Shown: positions 1 to 13,145, counted from the first letter of the stretch. The stretch: DNA of 64,000 bases from Mycobacterium sp. ACS4054 (GCF_001667275.1 NZ_LZHV01000044.1:1-64000), one strand, 5' to 3'. Notes: generated from the letters alone by a model not told the origin. Program-made: numbers and translations.

Positions 1-185
1 GGCCGGCCCTCCGGGGTCCCGCCGCCCGCCGGCGCCGGCGCCCCGGTCCAGACCGCCGGCGTGGTGCCCGGCGACGACGAGGCGTGTTGGGGCGACGAGC
101 ACGCGTTCAAAAGCGCCATGGAAGTGGCTGCGCAGAGCGCGGAAACGGTGACGGCGGCTTTGCGGTGACCGGCGAGGGGAGGCAT
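1..185 (-). CDS. sodC: Superoxide dismutase [Cu-Zn] lipoprotein, 5' end only
   Basis: SodC converts superoxide to peroxide and oxygen at the outer face of the membrane. Only the first 61 codons lie in the window, so the metal-binding domain is not visible. Translation from the ATG at 185 gives a signal peptide ending in the lipobox-like [13 protein letters not shown], followed by a Pro/Ala/Thr linker. The string ACSSPQHAS matches what I remember of the mycobacterial SodC lipoprotein, and its place next to virR matches H37Rv Rv0430-Rv0431-sodC. It begins 24 bp after the virR stop, so it is probably the last gene of a DUF3263-virR-sodC operon. The identification rests on the N-terminus and context only. 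Confidence 0.8.
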   Translation of the reverse strand, partial: MPPLAGHRKAAVTVSALCAATSMALLNACSSPQHASSSPGTTPAVWTGAPAPAGGGTPEGR

Positions 186-209
186 AGCGGAAGCCTAACC
201 GCTGACGCG

Positions 210-695
210 TCAACCCGTAACGAGGACGATGACCCCGGGCGGCTGACCGGACAGCGCGGGGATGCGCGGCTCGACGGGCGCGCCCAGGCTTTTGCCGACC
301 GCGTCGGCCGTCGCGTGCTCGTCGTCCGCGTCGGTGAAGTAGACGGTGGTGGCCGTGACGTCGGGCACGGTCAGGTTGTCGACCTTGGTGACGTTGAAGC
401 CGGCGGCCGTGAGCTGATCCTTGGTGCGGGCGCCGACGCCCTCTTTCGTCGAGATGTTGTACACCTGCACGTCGGACCGGTTCCCCGCGGGCTTATTGCT
501 GGTCGGCGTGGCCGACGAGCTGGTGGAGGAGGACGTGGAGACCGCCGACGCCGAATCGTCCTCGGAGCTGCCGGACGACCCCAGCGCCTGCCATCCGAGC
601 AGCAGGAAGATGACGCCCAAGAACAACAGCACCATCACCATGGCCCGCAGGGGCAGCCCCGTGGAGTCGGGGACTCGCTCTTTCATCGAGCCCAC
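210..695 (-). CDS. virR: VirR-like membrane protein with LytR C-terminal domain
   Basis: The product has 161 residues. It has a short cytoplasmic start, one membrane helix at about residues 17-39, a Ser/Thr-rich periplasmic linker (about 42-70) and a LytR_C domain starting near VQVYNIS (about residue 76). It corresponds in size, layout and position to H37Rv Rv0431 (VirR), which affects vesicle release and cell-wall integrity and is thought to interact with LytR-CpsA-Psr ligases. The start is GTG at 695; an ATG three codons on is an alternative. The gap to the upstream DUF3263 gene is 9 bp, which suggests one transcript. The identification is from synteny and domain pattern; the role is from the family. 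Confidence 0.85.
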   Translation of the reverse strand: MGSMKERVPDSTGLPLRAMVMVLLFLGVIFLLLGWQALGSSGSSEDDSASAVSTSSSTSSSATPTSNKPAGNRSDVQVYNISTKEGVGARTKDQLTAAGFNVTKVDNLTVPDVTATTVYFTDADDEHATADAVGKSLGAPVEPRIPALSGQPPGVIVLVTG

Positions 696-704
696 TGTAG
701 CGAG

Positions 705-1013
705 TCAGGTCACCTCGAAGCCGAGGCGCCGCGCCGCCCGGGCCTTCTGACGGCTGGCGCGCAGCCGCCGCAACCGCTTCACCAGCATGGGGTCGGCGGC
801 CAGCGCCTCCGGCCGGTCGACGAGCGCATTGAGCACCTGGTAGTACCGCGTCGCCGACATCGAGAACAATTCCTTGATCGCTTCTTCTTTTACGCCCGCG
901 AATTTCCACCACTGACGTTCAAAGGCGAGGATGTCGTGTTCGCGGCGGGTGAGCCCATCTGCGATCTCGGCATCGTCCCCCGATCGATTTGCCCGCGCCA
1001 TGGCGCTGTCCAT
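705..1013 (-). CDS. DUF3263 protein (Rv0430-like)
   Basis: A 102-residue cytoplasmic protein with the DUF3263 pattern: REHDILAFERQWW near the N-terminus, then a helical stretch containing SATRYYQVLNAL and a basic C-terminal tail (RRLRASRQKARAARR). The layout resembles a small helix-turn-helix DNA-binding protein, but no function is established. The ATG at 1013 is preceded by a purine-rich GGGGAAG at suitable distance. It is the first gene of the group with virR and sodC and is divergent from def, with about 200 bp between the starts. Conservation of this order in mycobacteria suggests a link to envelope functions; this is inference. Confidence 0.8.
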   Translation of the reverse strand: MDSAMARANRSGDDAEIADGLTRREHDILAFERQWWKFAGVKEEAIKELFSMSATRYYQVLNALVDRPEALAADPMLVKRLRRLRASRQKARAARRLGFEVT

Positions 1014-1217
1014 ATAGCTTCCCCTGGACCCTTCCGGCGAATGCTCGGCTGCTGTGGATGACTTGACTTACCTGAGGGCGTGTTTCGGCGAATATTGAAC
1101 CACGGCCCAAACCCTCAAGCCGTCATCCAGACCCGCGAGTCGGCCGATTGGCTCAGATTGCCCGACTGGAAGATCGCCGGATTCGACGCGCGGGCGCGTG
1201 CGGTAGCTTAGCCGACC

Positions 1218-1811
1218 ATGGCAGTCGTACCGATCCGGATCGTCGGCGATCCGGTCTTGCACACCCCGACGCAGCCGGTGCCCGTCGGCGCCGACGGTTC
1301 GCTGCCGGCGGATCTGCCGCAGTTGATCGCCGACATGTACGAGACCATGGACGCCGCGCACGGAGTAGGCCTGGCGGCCAACCAGATCGGCGTCGGGTTG
1401 CGCGTCTTCGTCTACGACTGCGCCGACGACCGCGGCCGTACCGAGCGCCGCCGCGGCGTGGTGGTCAACCCGGTGCTGGAAACCTCCGACGTGCCGGAGA
1501 CCATGCCCGATCCCGACAACGACGACGAGGGTTGCCTCTCGGTGCCCGGCGAGTCGTTCCCCACCGGCCGCGCCACCTGGGCGCGGGTCACCGGTCTCGA
1601 CGCCGACGGCAAGCCGGTCGAAATCGAGGGCACCGGGCTGTTCGCGCGGATGCTGCAACACGAAACCGGGCACCTGGACGGCTTTTTGTACCTGGACCGT
1701 CTCATCGGTCGCCACGCCCGCAGCGCCAAACGCGCCGTCAAGGCGCACGGCTGGGGCGTGCCCGGCCTGTCGTGGCTGCCGGGTGAAGGGCCGGACCCCT
1801 TCGGTCACTGA
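1218..1811 (+). CDS. def: Peptide deformylase
   Basis: Removes the N-formyl group from nascent proteins in the cytoplasm. The product has 197 residues and all three family motifs: [10 protein letters not shown] (motif 1, about residue 50), EGCLSVPGE (motif 2 with the metal-binding Cys, about 103) and QHETGHLDG (motif 3, HExxH, about 148). The C-terminal extension after motif 3 is typical of mycobacterial Def. The ATG at 1218 follows a short A/T-containing stretch that could hold a -10 element, giving a very short leader. The stop overlaps the start of the acetyltransferase gene by one base, so the two are probably co-transcribed and coupled. Confidence 0.95.
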   Translation: MAVVPIRIVGDPVLHTPTQPVPVGADGSLPADLPQLIADMYETMDAAHGVGLAANQIGVGLRVFVYDCADDRGRTERRRGVVVNPVLETSDVPETMPDPDNDDEGCLSVPGESFPTGRATWARVTGLDADGKPVEIEGTGLFARMLQHETGHLDGFLYLDRLIGRHARSAKRAVKAHGWGVPGLSWLPGEGPDPFGH

Positions 1812-2647
1812 TGATCTCGTGGCCGGACCCGGGCACGCGGGTGACGCTTCGTTACCGGCGCCCCGCCGGCTCGGTCCCGCCGCTCACCGACGCGGTGGGG
1901 CACCTGTTGACGGTCGAGCCGGAGGTGCGGGTTCGGACCAAGACGGGCGCGATCGTATGCGTGGCGGCCGACGACGTGGTCGCGCTGCGGGTGCTCACCG
2001 ACGCGCCGGTACGCACCTGGCAGATCCGGGGGCTCGAGCAGGCGGCCGCCGCGGCGGCGCCCGGCACGGAACGGGCCTGGCTCGACGGCTGGCTGCTGCG
2101 CGCCGGGGATGGCGTCAATTACGCTGTGCCCCTGGATGTTTCGGCCCACGCCGGCACCGTTGCGGCGATCGCCGAGTGGTACGAACGGCGCGGCCTGACA
2201 CCGCGGCTGGCGATTCCGGATCGGTTGTTGCCGGTCCCGCCGCGGCTGAGCGCCGAACGCACCGAGCGCGTGCTGGTGCGCAACGTGTCGGCCTCTGCCG
2301 TGGCCGAACCCGATCCGGCAATCACGGTGTCGGCCCATCCCGGCGAGGCCGGCGGCGAGCTGGCGGTCGGCATCCGGTCCGGGGCGGCGCTGGCGCGCGC
2401 GGCGGTGACCGACGCGCCCGACGGCACGCGCTGGGTCGGGTTGTCGGCCATCGGGGCCGGTGACGACCCGGCGACGGCCGCCACCGGCGCGGCGCTGCTG
2501 GCGTGGGCCGCGGGGCGCGGCGCGACTCGCGCCTACCTCGTAGTCCCCGACGCCGGCGGCTCGGGGCTGGCCGACGCGCTCGGTTTCCGGGCGCACCACC
2601 GCCGCCGCTACTTCCCTGCCCGCTCCCCCGCCTGGGATACCGTCTAG
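1811..2647 (+). CDS. GNAT-family acetyltransferase (Rv0428c-like)
   Basis: A 278-residue protein. The N-terminal half (about 1-110) is a beta-rich domain beginning with WPDPGTRVTLRYR; the C-terminal half has the GNAT fold, with a acetyl-CoA loop region near GLSAIGAGDDPATAATGAALLAWA and a final motif ending GFRAHHRRRYF. Substrate is unknown; related proteins acetylate small molecules or protein amino groups. It starts on the last base of the def stop codon and ends two bases before xthA, so def, this gene and xthA look like one operon. The function as an acetyltransferase comes from fold pattern and synteny with Rv0428c. Confidence 0.8.
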   Translation: MISWPDPGTRVTLRYRRPAGSVPPLTDAVGHLLTVEPEVRVRTKTGAIVCVAADDVVALRVLTDAPVRTWQIRGLEQAAAAAAPGTERAWLDGWLLRAGDGVNYAVPLDVSAHAGTVAAIAEWYERRGLTPRLAIPDRLLPVPPRLSAERTERVLVRNVSASAVAEPDPAITVSAHPGEAGGELAVGIRSGAALARAAVTDAPDGTRWVGLSAIGAGDDPATAATGAALLAWAAGRGATRAYLVVPDAGGSGLADALGFRAHHRRRYFPARSPAWDTV

Positions 2648-2649
2648 CG

Positions 2650-3477
2650 ATGATTGATGGCGGCGACCCGCTGCGGCTGGCCACCTGGAACGTGAATTCG
2701 ATTCGCAGCCGCCTGCCCCGCGTCCTGGACTGGCTGGCCCGCGCGGACGTCGACGTGCTGGCGATGCAGGAGACCAAGTGTTCCGACAGCCAATTTCCCG
2801 CCCTGCCGTTCTTCGAACTCGGTTACGAGGTGGCGCACGTCGGTTTCAATCAGTGGAACGGCGTGGCGATCGCCTCGCGGGTGGGCCTGGACGACGTGCA
2901 GATCGGCTTCGACGGCCAGCCCACCTGGAGCAGCAAGCCGGAGGTGGCCGCGACGGCCGAAGCTCGCGCGCTGGCGGCCACCTGCGGCGGCATCCGGGTG
3001 TGGAGCCTCTACGTGCCCAACGGCCGCGCGCTCGGTGACCCGCACTACACCTACAAGCTGGAATGGCTTGCCGCGCTGCGTGATACGGCGGCCGCATGGT
3101 TGCACGACGACCCCGCCGCGCAGATCGCGCTGGCCGGCGACTGGAACATCGCTCCCACCGACGACGACGTGTGGAGCACCGAGTTCTACACCGGAGCCAC
3201 CCACGTCTCCGAGCCGGAGCGCCGCGCGTTCAACGCCATCGTCGACGCGCAATTCACCGACGTGGTAAGGCCTTTCGCGCCCGGCCCCGGCGTCTACACC
3301 TATTGGGACTACACCCAGCTGCGGTTCCCGAAACGGCAGGGCATGCGCATCGATTTCATCCTCGCCTCACCGGAGTTGGCCGCCCGTGTGACGGCCGCCG
3401 AGATCGTCCGCGAGGAGCGGAAGGGAAAGGCCGCCAGCGATCACGCGCCCGTGCAGATCGATGTGAGGCGAGCCTAA
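2650..3477 (+). CDS. xthA: Exodeoxyribonuclease III
   Basis: Predicted AP endonuclease and 3'-5' exonuclease of base-excision repair, 275 residues. The exonuclease III motifs are in order: LATWNVNSIRSRL near the N-terminus (metal-binding Asn), QETKC (catalytic Glu, about 39), LYVPNG (Tyr), GDWNIAP (Asp/Asn, about 165) and SDHAPV with the catalytic His near the C-terminus. The ATG at 2650 agrees with the family start; longer upstream reading frames run into the acetyltransferase gene. It lies two bases after the acetyltransferase stop. An Mg2+-dependent enzyme of the cytoplasm. No missing catalytic residue was noticed. Confidence 0.95.
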   Translation: MIDGGDPLRLATWNVNSIRSRLPRVLDWLARADVDVLAMQETKCSDSQFPALPFFELGYEVAHVGFNQWNGVAIASRVGLDDVQIGFDGQPTWSSKPEVAATAEARALAATCGGIRVWSLYVPNGRALGDPHYTYKLEWLAALRDTAAAWLHDDPAAQIALAGDWNIAPTDDDVWSTEFYTGATHVSEPERRAFNAIVDAQFTDVVRPFAPGPGVYTYWDYTQLRFPKRQGMRIDFILASPELAARVTAAEIVREERKGKAASDHAPVQIDVRRA

Positions 3478-3613
3478 ATCGCTTTCAGCGCGGTCGCGTC
3501 GCAACCATGACCAGGTTAAGCTCAGGCAAATAAAATGCGGCTGCTCGTTGTCTGCGCCTTTCCAAGGTGGCAGGCTTTGATTTGTTAGAAGCAACAAACA
3601 GTGTTGTTTTGCT

Positions 3614-3637
3614 GTTAACGATGCGTTCAGCGGGTAC
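3614..3637 (+). promoter_or_regulatory. Possible SigF/SigB-type promoter before the ctpH locus
   Basis: In the 214-bp gap after xthA, GTTA at 3614 and GGGTAC at 3632 are 14 bp apart. This resembles the GTTT-N(14-17)-GGGTAT pattern reported for mycobacterial SigF promoters, 55 bp before the small membrane protein gene. The -35 has one mismatch, so this is a weak call. Confidence 0.3.
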
Positions 3638-3691
3638 GCCTCGCTGGTGACGCGGGTTTCGCGGCAAGGGCATACAAGCCAGGGAGTCAGC

Positions 3692-4126
3692 ATGAGTGTC
3701 ATCGGCGGAGCGGTCCGGGGCGTAGGTCAGGCGGTGAGTCGCGCGGCGACCACGACGACCGCGGCCGCCGGCGCTGTGGGTGGCGCGGCGGTCAACGGAG
3801 TCATCGGCGGGGTCACCGGAGCCGCCGAGGGCGTCAAAAAGGGAATGAGCACCGGCAGCCACTCGGCGCCGGCCGCCGCGGTGGCCTTCGGCGCGCTCGG
3901 CGTCGCCGGACTCGTCGAGTGGCCGGTGCTGCTGGCGGTCGGCGGCGGCGCCCTGCTGCTGCAACGGCTGGGCCGCAAGCGCGAACCGGCGAAGGCCAGC
4001 CTGAAGGCCGTGCCCGCCGAACCGGCGCCGCAGAAGGCCGCGCCGCGAAAGGCGGCCGCCAAGTCGACGGCCAAGAAGACCGGCGGTCGGCGCGCCGGCG
4101 GCAGCCAGTTGCGCAGCACCAACTAA
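3692..4126 (+). CDS. Small membrane protein upstream of ctpH (Rv0426c-like)
   Basis: A 144-residue protein starting at the ATG at 3692, which is preceded by GGGAG; a longer frame from 3647 lacks such a site. Residues about 1-50 are Gly/Ala-rich (repeated VGGAVNGVIGG-type segments). A hydrophobic segment at about 66-92 contains the string LVEWPVLLAVGG. The C-terminal 45 residues are Lys/Ala-rich (RKAAAKSTAKKTGG), suggesting contact with nucleic acid or phospholipid. It lies immediately before ctpH. The EWPV segment is similar to the DWPV segment of the small protein on the other side of ctpH, suggesting related partners of the pump. Function unknown. Confidence 0.75.
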   Translation: MSVIGGAVRGVGQAVSRAATTTTAAAGAVGGAAVNGVIGGVTGAAEGVKKGMSTGSHSAPAAAVAFGALGVAGLVEWPVLLAVGGGALLLQRLGRKREPAKASLKAVPAEPAPQKAAPRKAAAKSTAKKTGGRRAGGSQLRSTN

Positions 4127-4176
4127 CTGGACTGTCCGAACCCACTTTGAGCATTGCGGCCGCGATACGACGATCA

Positions 4177-7100
4177 ATGCCGTTGCGCGCCGTCGCGACC
4201 GGCGTCCAGGCGACCACCTCGCTCGTTGAGACCGGCGTCGCCATCGCCGCGATTCCGCTGCGCGAGGGCGCCCGGGCGATCGCGGGCGAGCTGCCCCAAA
4301 ACCTCCCGGCAACGCTGAGCCGGCGGTGTTGGCGCGGCCAGGAGCGCGCCTGGATCGAGGTGCGCGGCCTGGACGGCGCCCCCGACGACCGGCTCGGGCG
4401 CTCGGTGCTCGACGCCGTGCTGGCCCACCGCGGCGTCGCGTCGGCCGCCCTGAACTACCCGCTGTCGCGCGTGGTGGTCACCCTCGGCGACGCGGGCACG
4501 TCGCTGCGCGACCTGTGCCGCGTCGTCGACGCGGCCGAGAAGCATTGCGGCCCAGCGCAATTCGTGGCACCCCCGACAAGCCTGCCCGGCGACGGCGTGG
4601 TGCTGGCGACCCCGCCGGCCGCCGCGGCCGCCAGCGCGGCCGGGCTGGGCATAGCGCTGACCGGGCGGGCGCTGCGCTGGCCCCGCATGCCCATCGGGGT
4701 CTTGGCGGGCGTGGTGGCCGTCGACTACCAGCCGTGGCTGCGCCGCCTGCTCGAGGACCGCATCGGCCGGCCCGCGACCGACACCGTGCTGGCGCTGGCC
4801 GTGACGGCGGCCGAAACCGTCACGCTGTCCCCCGCGTCCCTGTCGGTCGGCCTGCTGATGCAGTCGCTGAAGGCCGCCGAATGCCGCGCCGAGGCGCGCG
4901 CCTGGGTGCGGCACGAGCCGCAGCTGGCCGGCCACGCCGACCACCCGCTGACCGACGCGTCGGCGGGGTCCAAGCCGCCGCGCGGCCGGCCCGCCGACCA
5001 CCACGCCAACCGATTCGCGCTCGTCCAGGCGGTCAGTGCCGCGGTCGTCGGCGCCACCACCCGTAACCTCAACCAGGCGGCGCTGGCGGTCCTGGTGACC
5101 ACCCCCGCGGCCAACCGCACCACGCCGGAGGCCTTCGCCGCCGCGCTCGGCCAGGGCCTGGCCGACCGCCACGCGGTCCTGGCGTTGCGGCCCGAGGCGT
5201 TGCGGCGCCTGGACCGGGTGGACGCGATCGTCATCGACCCGCGGGTGTTGTGCACCACCAGCCTGCGGGTGTCGCTCATCCGGGGCGCCCAGGAGGCCGA
5301 ACTGCCCGCCGCGTGGTCGCGCGCCCAGCTGATGCCGGAGAAGAATCGGCTGCGCCCGGGCTGGCATCCGGTGCCGGGCATTACCGCCAGCGAGCCGAAC
5401 GCGAAAGTGCAGGCGCTGTTCTGCTTCACGCACGACCCGCTGGCGTCGGCCGTCGTCGCCGAGGCGCACCGGACCGGATCGGAATTGGTTTCGGTCGAGC
5501 ACGATTCGCTCGGCGAGCTGCGCCCGGCCTTCGACGAGATCAGGCCGCTCAAGGGCGGATCCATCGACGACGCCATGGCCCTTGCCGTGGCGGACCTGCA
5601 GGACGAGGGTCGCACGGTCGCCGTGCTGTCATCGCCCGGGGCGCAAGCGATCTGGTCCGCCGACGTGGCGCTGGGCATGCTGCCCGAGCCCGGCGCCGGC
5701 CCGCCGCCCTGGTACGCCGACCTGTTGCTGCCCGACCTGGCCGCCGCCTGGCGGGTGCTGCACGCGCTCCCGGCGGCCCGCGCCGCCGCGCAACGCGGCG
5801 TGGGGATCTCGGCCGGCGCGACGGCGATGGGCTCGCTGCTGATGATCCCCGGCGTCCGCGGGATCGGGCGCGGGCCGGTGACCAGCGGTGCGGCGGCCGG
5901 TCTGCTGTCGGGAATGCTGTTGGCGCGCGGCATCATCAAGGCCGACCCACCACGCGCGGCTCCCGTCGAGGAATGGCACGCGATGGCGGTCGAGCACGTC
6001 CGCCGCGCGTTGCCGCGGCCCGACTCGGAGCCGGCCGGCGACCCGCGGCGCCTCGCGCTGGCGACCGTCGGCGCCCCGCCGCCCCAAACGCGCGCGCACG
6101 CCTTCCTGCAATTCCTGGCCGCCGTGCGCGCCGAGTTGACCGACCCGTTGACCCCCGTGCTGGCGCTCGGCTCGGCGGCCAGCGCGGTGCTGGGCTCGCC
6201 GGTGGACGCCGTCCTGGTCTTCTCGGTACTGGCCGGGAACTCCATGCTCGCGGCCAGCCAGCGATTGCGGGCCGAGAACCGGTTGAATCACCTTCTCGCG
6301 CAACAGATCCCACCGGCCCGCAAGGTGGTGTCGGACGGGCCCGATCGGGCGTACACCGACGTCATCGCGGCGCAGCTGCAGCCCGGCGACGTCATCGAGG
6401 TGCGCACCCACGAGGTGGTACCCGCCGACGCGCGGATCATCGAGGAGGTCGACGTCGAGGTCGACGAGTCGACGCTGACCGGTGAGTCCCTGTCGGTGGA
6501 GAAGCAGGTCGAGCCGACGCCCGGTGCGGCCCTCGCCGAGCGCCGCTGCATGCTCTACGCCGGGACCACCGTGGTGGCGGGCACCGCGGTGGCGGTGGTG
6601 ACCGCCGTCGGGGCCGACACCCAGGAGCGCCGCGCGGCCGAGCTGGTGTCCGGCGACCTTTCCTCGGACGTCGGTCTGCAGCACCAGCTCAGCCAGCTGA
6701 CCAACCGGGCCTTCCCGGTCAGCATGACCGGCGGCGCGCTGGTCAGCGTGCTGGGGCTGGTGCGCGGGTCGGTCCTGCGTCAGGCCGTCGCCAGCGGGAT
6801 TGCGATCGCCGTCGCGGCGGTTCCCGAAGGGATGCCGTTGGTGGCGACGCTGGCGCAGGCGGCGTCGGCGCGGCGGCTGACGAAGTTCGGCGCGCTGGTC
6901 CGCGTCCCGCGCTCGGTGGAGGCGCTCGGCCGCATCGATGTGGTCTGCTTCGACAAGACGGGCACGCTCAGCCAGAACCGGCTGCGGGTGTCCGAGGTCG
7001 TCGCGGCGCCGGGAACGTCGCGCGAGGAGGTGCTGCGCTGCGCCGCGCACGCCGCGCCGCCGTCCAACGGCGGCCCGCACGCGCACGCCACCGATGTCGC

Positions 7101-8559
7101 GATCGTCGAGGCCGCCGCGTCGGTCAACGGACACGGCTCGGGCGCACCCGTCGCGCACCTGCCGTTCCGCTCCGGCCGGTCCTTCTCGGCCTCCGTGACG
7201 GACACCGAGCTGGCCGTCAAGGGCGCCCCCGAGGTGGTGCTGGCCGCGTGCGGCGACGTGGGCCACGCGATGGAGGAGACGGTCGCGCGGATGGCCGGCA
7301 ACGGCCTGCGGGTGATCGCGGTGGCACGGCGCCAGCTGAGCGCCGCCCAGGCCGAGGCGATCCGGCGGGAGCCCGACGACATCGCCGACTTCGCCCGGGA
7401 CGGGCTGACCCTGACCGGCTTCCTGGGTCTGTCCGACACCCCCCGCGCCGAAGCAGCGGCCCTGCTGGCCGATCTGCGCCGGCTTTCGGTGGGCGTCAAG
7501 CTGATCACCGGCGACCACCCGATCACTGCCAAGGCCATCGCCGAGGAGCTCGGCCTGAGCGTGACCGCGGAACAGGTGATCAGCGGCGCCGAATGGGATG
7601 CGTTGTCGCGCAAGGAACAAGAACGCGTCGTGACCGAGCGGGTGATCTTCGCCCGGATGACACCGGAGAACAAGGTCCAGGTGGTTCAGACGCTCGAAAC
7701 CGCGGGCGTGCGCACCGCGATGGTCGGCGACGGGGCGAACGACGCCGCCGCCATCCGGGCGGCCACCGTCGGCATCGGCGTCGTCGCCGGCGGCAGCGAC
7801 CCGGCGCACATGGCGGCCGATGTGGTGCTGGTGGACGCCCGCATCGAGGGCCTGCTGCACGCCATCGGAGAAGGCCGCCAGCTCTGGCAGCGGGTGCAGG
7901 CGGCCGTGTCGGTGCTGCTCGGGGGCAACGCCGGCGAGGTGTTGTTCGCCATCATCGGCAGCGCGATCACCGGGACCTCACCGCTGAACACGCGGCAGCT
8001 GCTCCTGGTCAACATGATGACCGACGCGCTGCCGGCGGCGGCGCTCGCGGTGAGCGAGCCGAGCGGCCCGGTGGATCCGGGCATCCGGGGGCCGGACCAG
8101 CCCGCGTTGTGGCGCGCCGTCGCCATCCGCGGCGTCACCACGGCCGCCGCGACGACGGCGGCGTGGGCGATGGGCAGCGTGACCGGCCGCCCGCAGCGGG
8201 CGTCCACGGTCGCGCTGGTCGCCCTGGTGGGTGCCGAGCTGGGTCAGACGCTGCTGGATTCCCACGCCCCGCTGGTGGTGTTCACCGCGGTGGGCTCGCT
8301 CGCGGCGATGGGAACGCTGATCAGCATCCCCGTGGTCAGCCAGTTGCTCGGCTGCACACCGCTGGGTCCAGTCGGCTGGGCGCAGGGGCTGGGATCCGCT
8401 GCCGCGGCGACCGTCGCGATCGGTGTGCTGAATCGTGTGCTGACGGATCCGGACAAATCGGCCGATGCCCCCGCTGAGGTGGGCGAATCTCCACCACCCC
8501 GGCACGCCATAACAGCGCATAGAGTTCCTGTAACGGCACCTTCAGGACGTGAGCAATAG
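4177..8559 (+). CDS. ctpH: P-type cation-transporting ATPase CtpH
   Basis: A very large P-type ATPase of 1460 residues from the ATG at 4177; an in-frame TTG at 4147 would add ten. The N-terminal 600 residues precede the standard core and start with a segment resembling a heavy-metal-associated fold without CxxC (about 60-125). The core has LTGES (about 768), VPEGMP in a membrane helix (about 883) in place of the CPx of heavy-metal pumps, DKTGT with the phosphorylated Asp (about 926), and GDGAND (about 1184). PEGMP points to a P2-like pump rather than a CPx metal exporter. The ion is unknown. The last 20 or so codons have unusually many A/T third positions. Confidence 0.9.
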   Translation: MPLRAVATGVQATTSLVETGVAIAAIPLREGARAIAGELPQNLPATLSRRCWRGQERAWIEVRGLDGAPDDRLGRSVLDAVLAHRGVASAALNYPLSRVVVTLGDAGTSLRDLCRVVDAAEKHCGPAQFVAPPTSLPGDGVVLATPPAAAAASAAGLGIALTGRALRWPRMPIGVLAGVVAVDYQPWLRRLLEDRIGRPATDTVLALAVTAAETVTLSPASLSVGLLMQSLKAAECRAEARAWVRHEPQLAGHADHPLTDASAGSKPPRGRPADHHANRFALVQAVSAAVVGATTRNLNQAALAVLVTTPAANRTTPEAFAAALGQGLADRHAVLALRPEALRRLDRVDAIVIDPRVLCTTSLRVSLIRGAQEAELPAAWSRAQLMPEKNRLRPGWHPVPGITASEPNAKVQALFCFTHDPLASAVVAEAHRTGSELVSVEHDSLGELRPAFDEIRPLKGGSIDDAMALAVADLQDEGRTVAVLSSPGAQAIWSADVALGMLPEPGAGPPPWYADLLLPDLAAAWRVLHALPAARAAAQRGVGISAGATAMGSLLMIPGVRGIGRGPVTSGAAAGLLSGMLLARGIIKADPPRAAPVEEWHAMAVEHVRRALPRPDSEPAGDPRRLALATVGAPPPQTRAHAFLQFLAAVRAELTDPLTPVLALGSAASAVLGSPVDAVLVFSVLAGNSMLAASQRLRAENRLNHLLAQQIPPARKVVSDGPDRAYTDVIAAQLQPGDVIEVRTHEVVPADARIIEEVDVEVDESTLTGESLSVEKQVEPTPGAALAERRCMLYAGTTVVAGTAVAVVTAVGADTQERRAAELVSGDLSSDVGLQHQLSQLTNRAFPVSMTGGALVSVLGLVRGSVLRQAVASGIAIAVAAVPEGMPLVATLAQAASARRLTKFGALVRVPRSVEALGRIDVVCFDKTGTLSQNRLRVSEVVAAPGTSREEVLRCAAHAAPPSNGGPHAHATDVAIVEAAASVNGHGSGAPVAHLPFRSGRSFSASVTDTELAVKGAPEVVLAACGDVGHAMEETVARMAGNGLRVIAVARRQLSAAQAEAIRREPDDIADFARDGLTLTGFLGLSDTPRAEAAALLADLRRLSVGVKLITGDHPITAKAIAEELGLSVTAEQVISGAEWDALSRKEQERVVTERVIFARMTPENKVQVVQTLETAGVRTAMVGDGANDAAAIRAATVGIGVVAGGSDPAHMAADVVLVDARIEGLLHAIGEGRQLWQRVQAAVSVLLGGNAGEVLFAIIGSAITGTSPLNTRQLLLVNMMTDALPAAALAVSEPSGPVDPGIRGPDQPALWRAVAIRGVTTAAATTAAWAMGSVTGRPQRASTVALVALVGAELGQTLLDSHAPLVVFTAVGSLAAMGTLISIPVVSQLLGCTPLGPVGWAQGLGSAAAATVAIGVLNRVLTDPDKSADAPAEVGESPPPRHAITAHRVPVTAPSGREQ

Positions 8560-8662
8560 AGGAAACTAGCGGATCGCCCCCGGCGTCGGTCATCGTCGAC
8601 ATATGTCCGACGGTGGCCGCACCACCCGGCGAGTCGGCAAACCCTTCGTTACTGAAAGGCAA

Positions 8663-8937
8663 ATGATGGCGGAAAAGAAGACGCGTAAGGGGACCTCGCA
8701 GCGCGAGGCGGTGCAGAAGATCCGCGAGGGCGAAACGTTCGTCGTGAACCTTCCGGTGGTCGGGCAGATGGAGATCCCCCGGCCGGAGCAGCTGGCCTAT
8801 TTCGGGGGCCTGGCCGCGCTGGCGGCGTTCGAGCTGATCGACTGGCCGGTGGCCGTGGTGATCGCCGCCGGCCACTTCCTGGCGAGCAACCACCACAACA
8901 AGCTGCTGGAAGAGCTCGGCGAGGCGATGGAAGAGGC

Positions 8938-8941
<4 letters not shown>
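8663..8941 (+). CDS. Small membrane protein downstream of ctpH (Rv0424c-like)
   Basis: A 92-residue protein. The ATG at 8663 is preceded by GAAAGG, which makes it preferable to an in-frame ATG at 8603. The first 20 residues are basic, followed by VVNLPVVGQMEIPRPEQ and one hydrophobic segment (about 44-70) containing LIDWPVAVVIAAG; the tail is acidic (LLEELGEAMEEA). It lies about 100 bp after ctpH on the same strand and shares the (E/D)WPV membrane motif with the protein upstream of ctpH. It is convergent with, and overlaps by four bases, the large signalling gene. Function unknown. Confidence 0.8.
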
Positions 8942-12788
<3,847 letters not shown>

Positions 12789-12792
<4 letters not shown>

Positions 12793-13145
12793 TGCTGTCG
12801 CTTGTGTTGCAGCGCCTCGGACAGCGTGGGGTAGATATCGAGAATACGATCCAGCTCGGTCACCTCGATCGGGCGGAGCACTTGGTCGTGGTCGGCGACC
12901 AGGCGGACCGACGTGCCGGCTTCCTTGCCCGCGTCGTGACACTCGAGCACGGCGTTCAGCGCCGCGCTGCCGAAGAAGTCGACCGCCCGCAGGTCGACGA
13001 CGACCAACCGGGCCGGGTGCGTCTCGGCCAGCTTCAGCGCGGCGGTCAGGTGAGCGGTTACCTCATCGACGGTACTGGAGTCGACGCCGCCCTTAACGCG
13101 CACGACCACGGCGTCCTCGACTGCCTCATGTTCCACCGCCAACAA
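12789..13145 (-). CDS. STAS-domain anti-anti-sigma factor (RsbV-like)
   Basis: A 118-residue STAS domain. GGVDSSTVDEVTAHL is the first strand/helix, and VVDLRAVDFFGSAALN carries the Ser that RsbW-type kinases phosphorylate in this family. The start is TTG at 13145 with AAAGG eight bases upstream; a GTG two codons on is an alternative. It overlaps the large kinase/phosphatase gene by four bases. A TACACT -10-like hexamer lies upstream on the minus strand (about 13180-13185). In the partner-switch model the dephosphorylated form binds the anti-sigma domain and frees a sigma factor. The general role is family knowledge; pairing with the fusion protein is inferred from overlap. Confidence 0.9.

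Noticed and set aside
1..168. Plus-strand open frame at the window edge, ending TGA at 166
   Set aside because: The minus strand of the same bases encodes the SodC signal peptide with the lipobox-like [10 protein letters not shown] and fits the virR-sodC order; the plus frame is a shadow.
5629..7860. 743-codon antisense frame inside ctpH
   Set aside because: Its long open length comes from high third-position GC of ctpH on the other strand; it has His/Arg/Gly-rich low-complexity composition and no domain.
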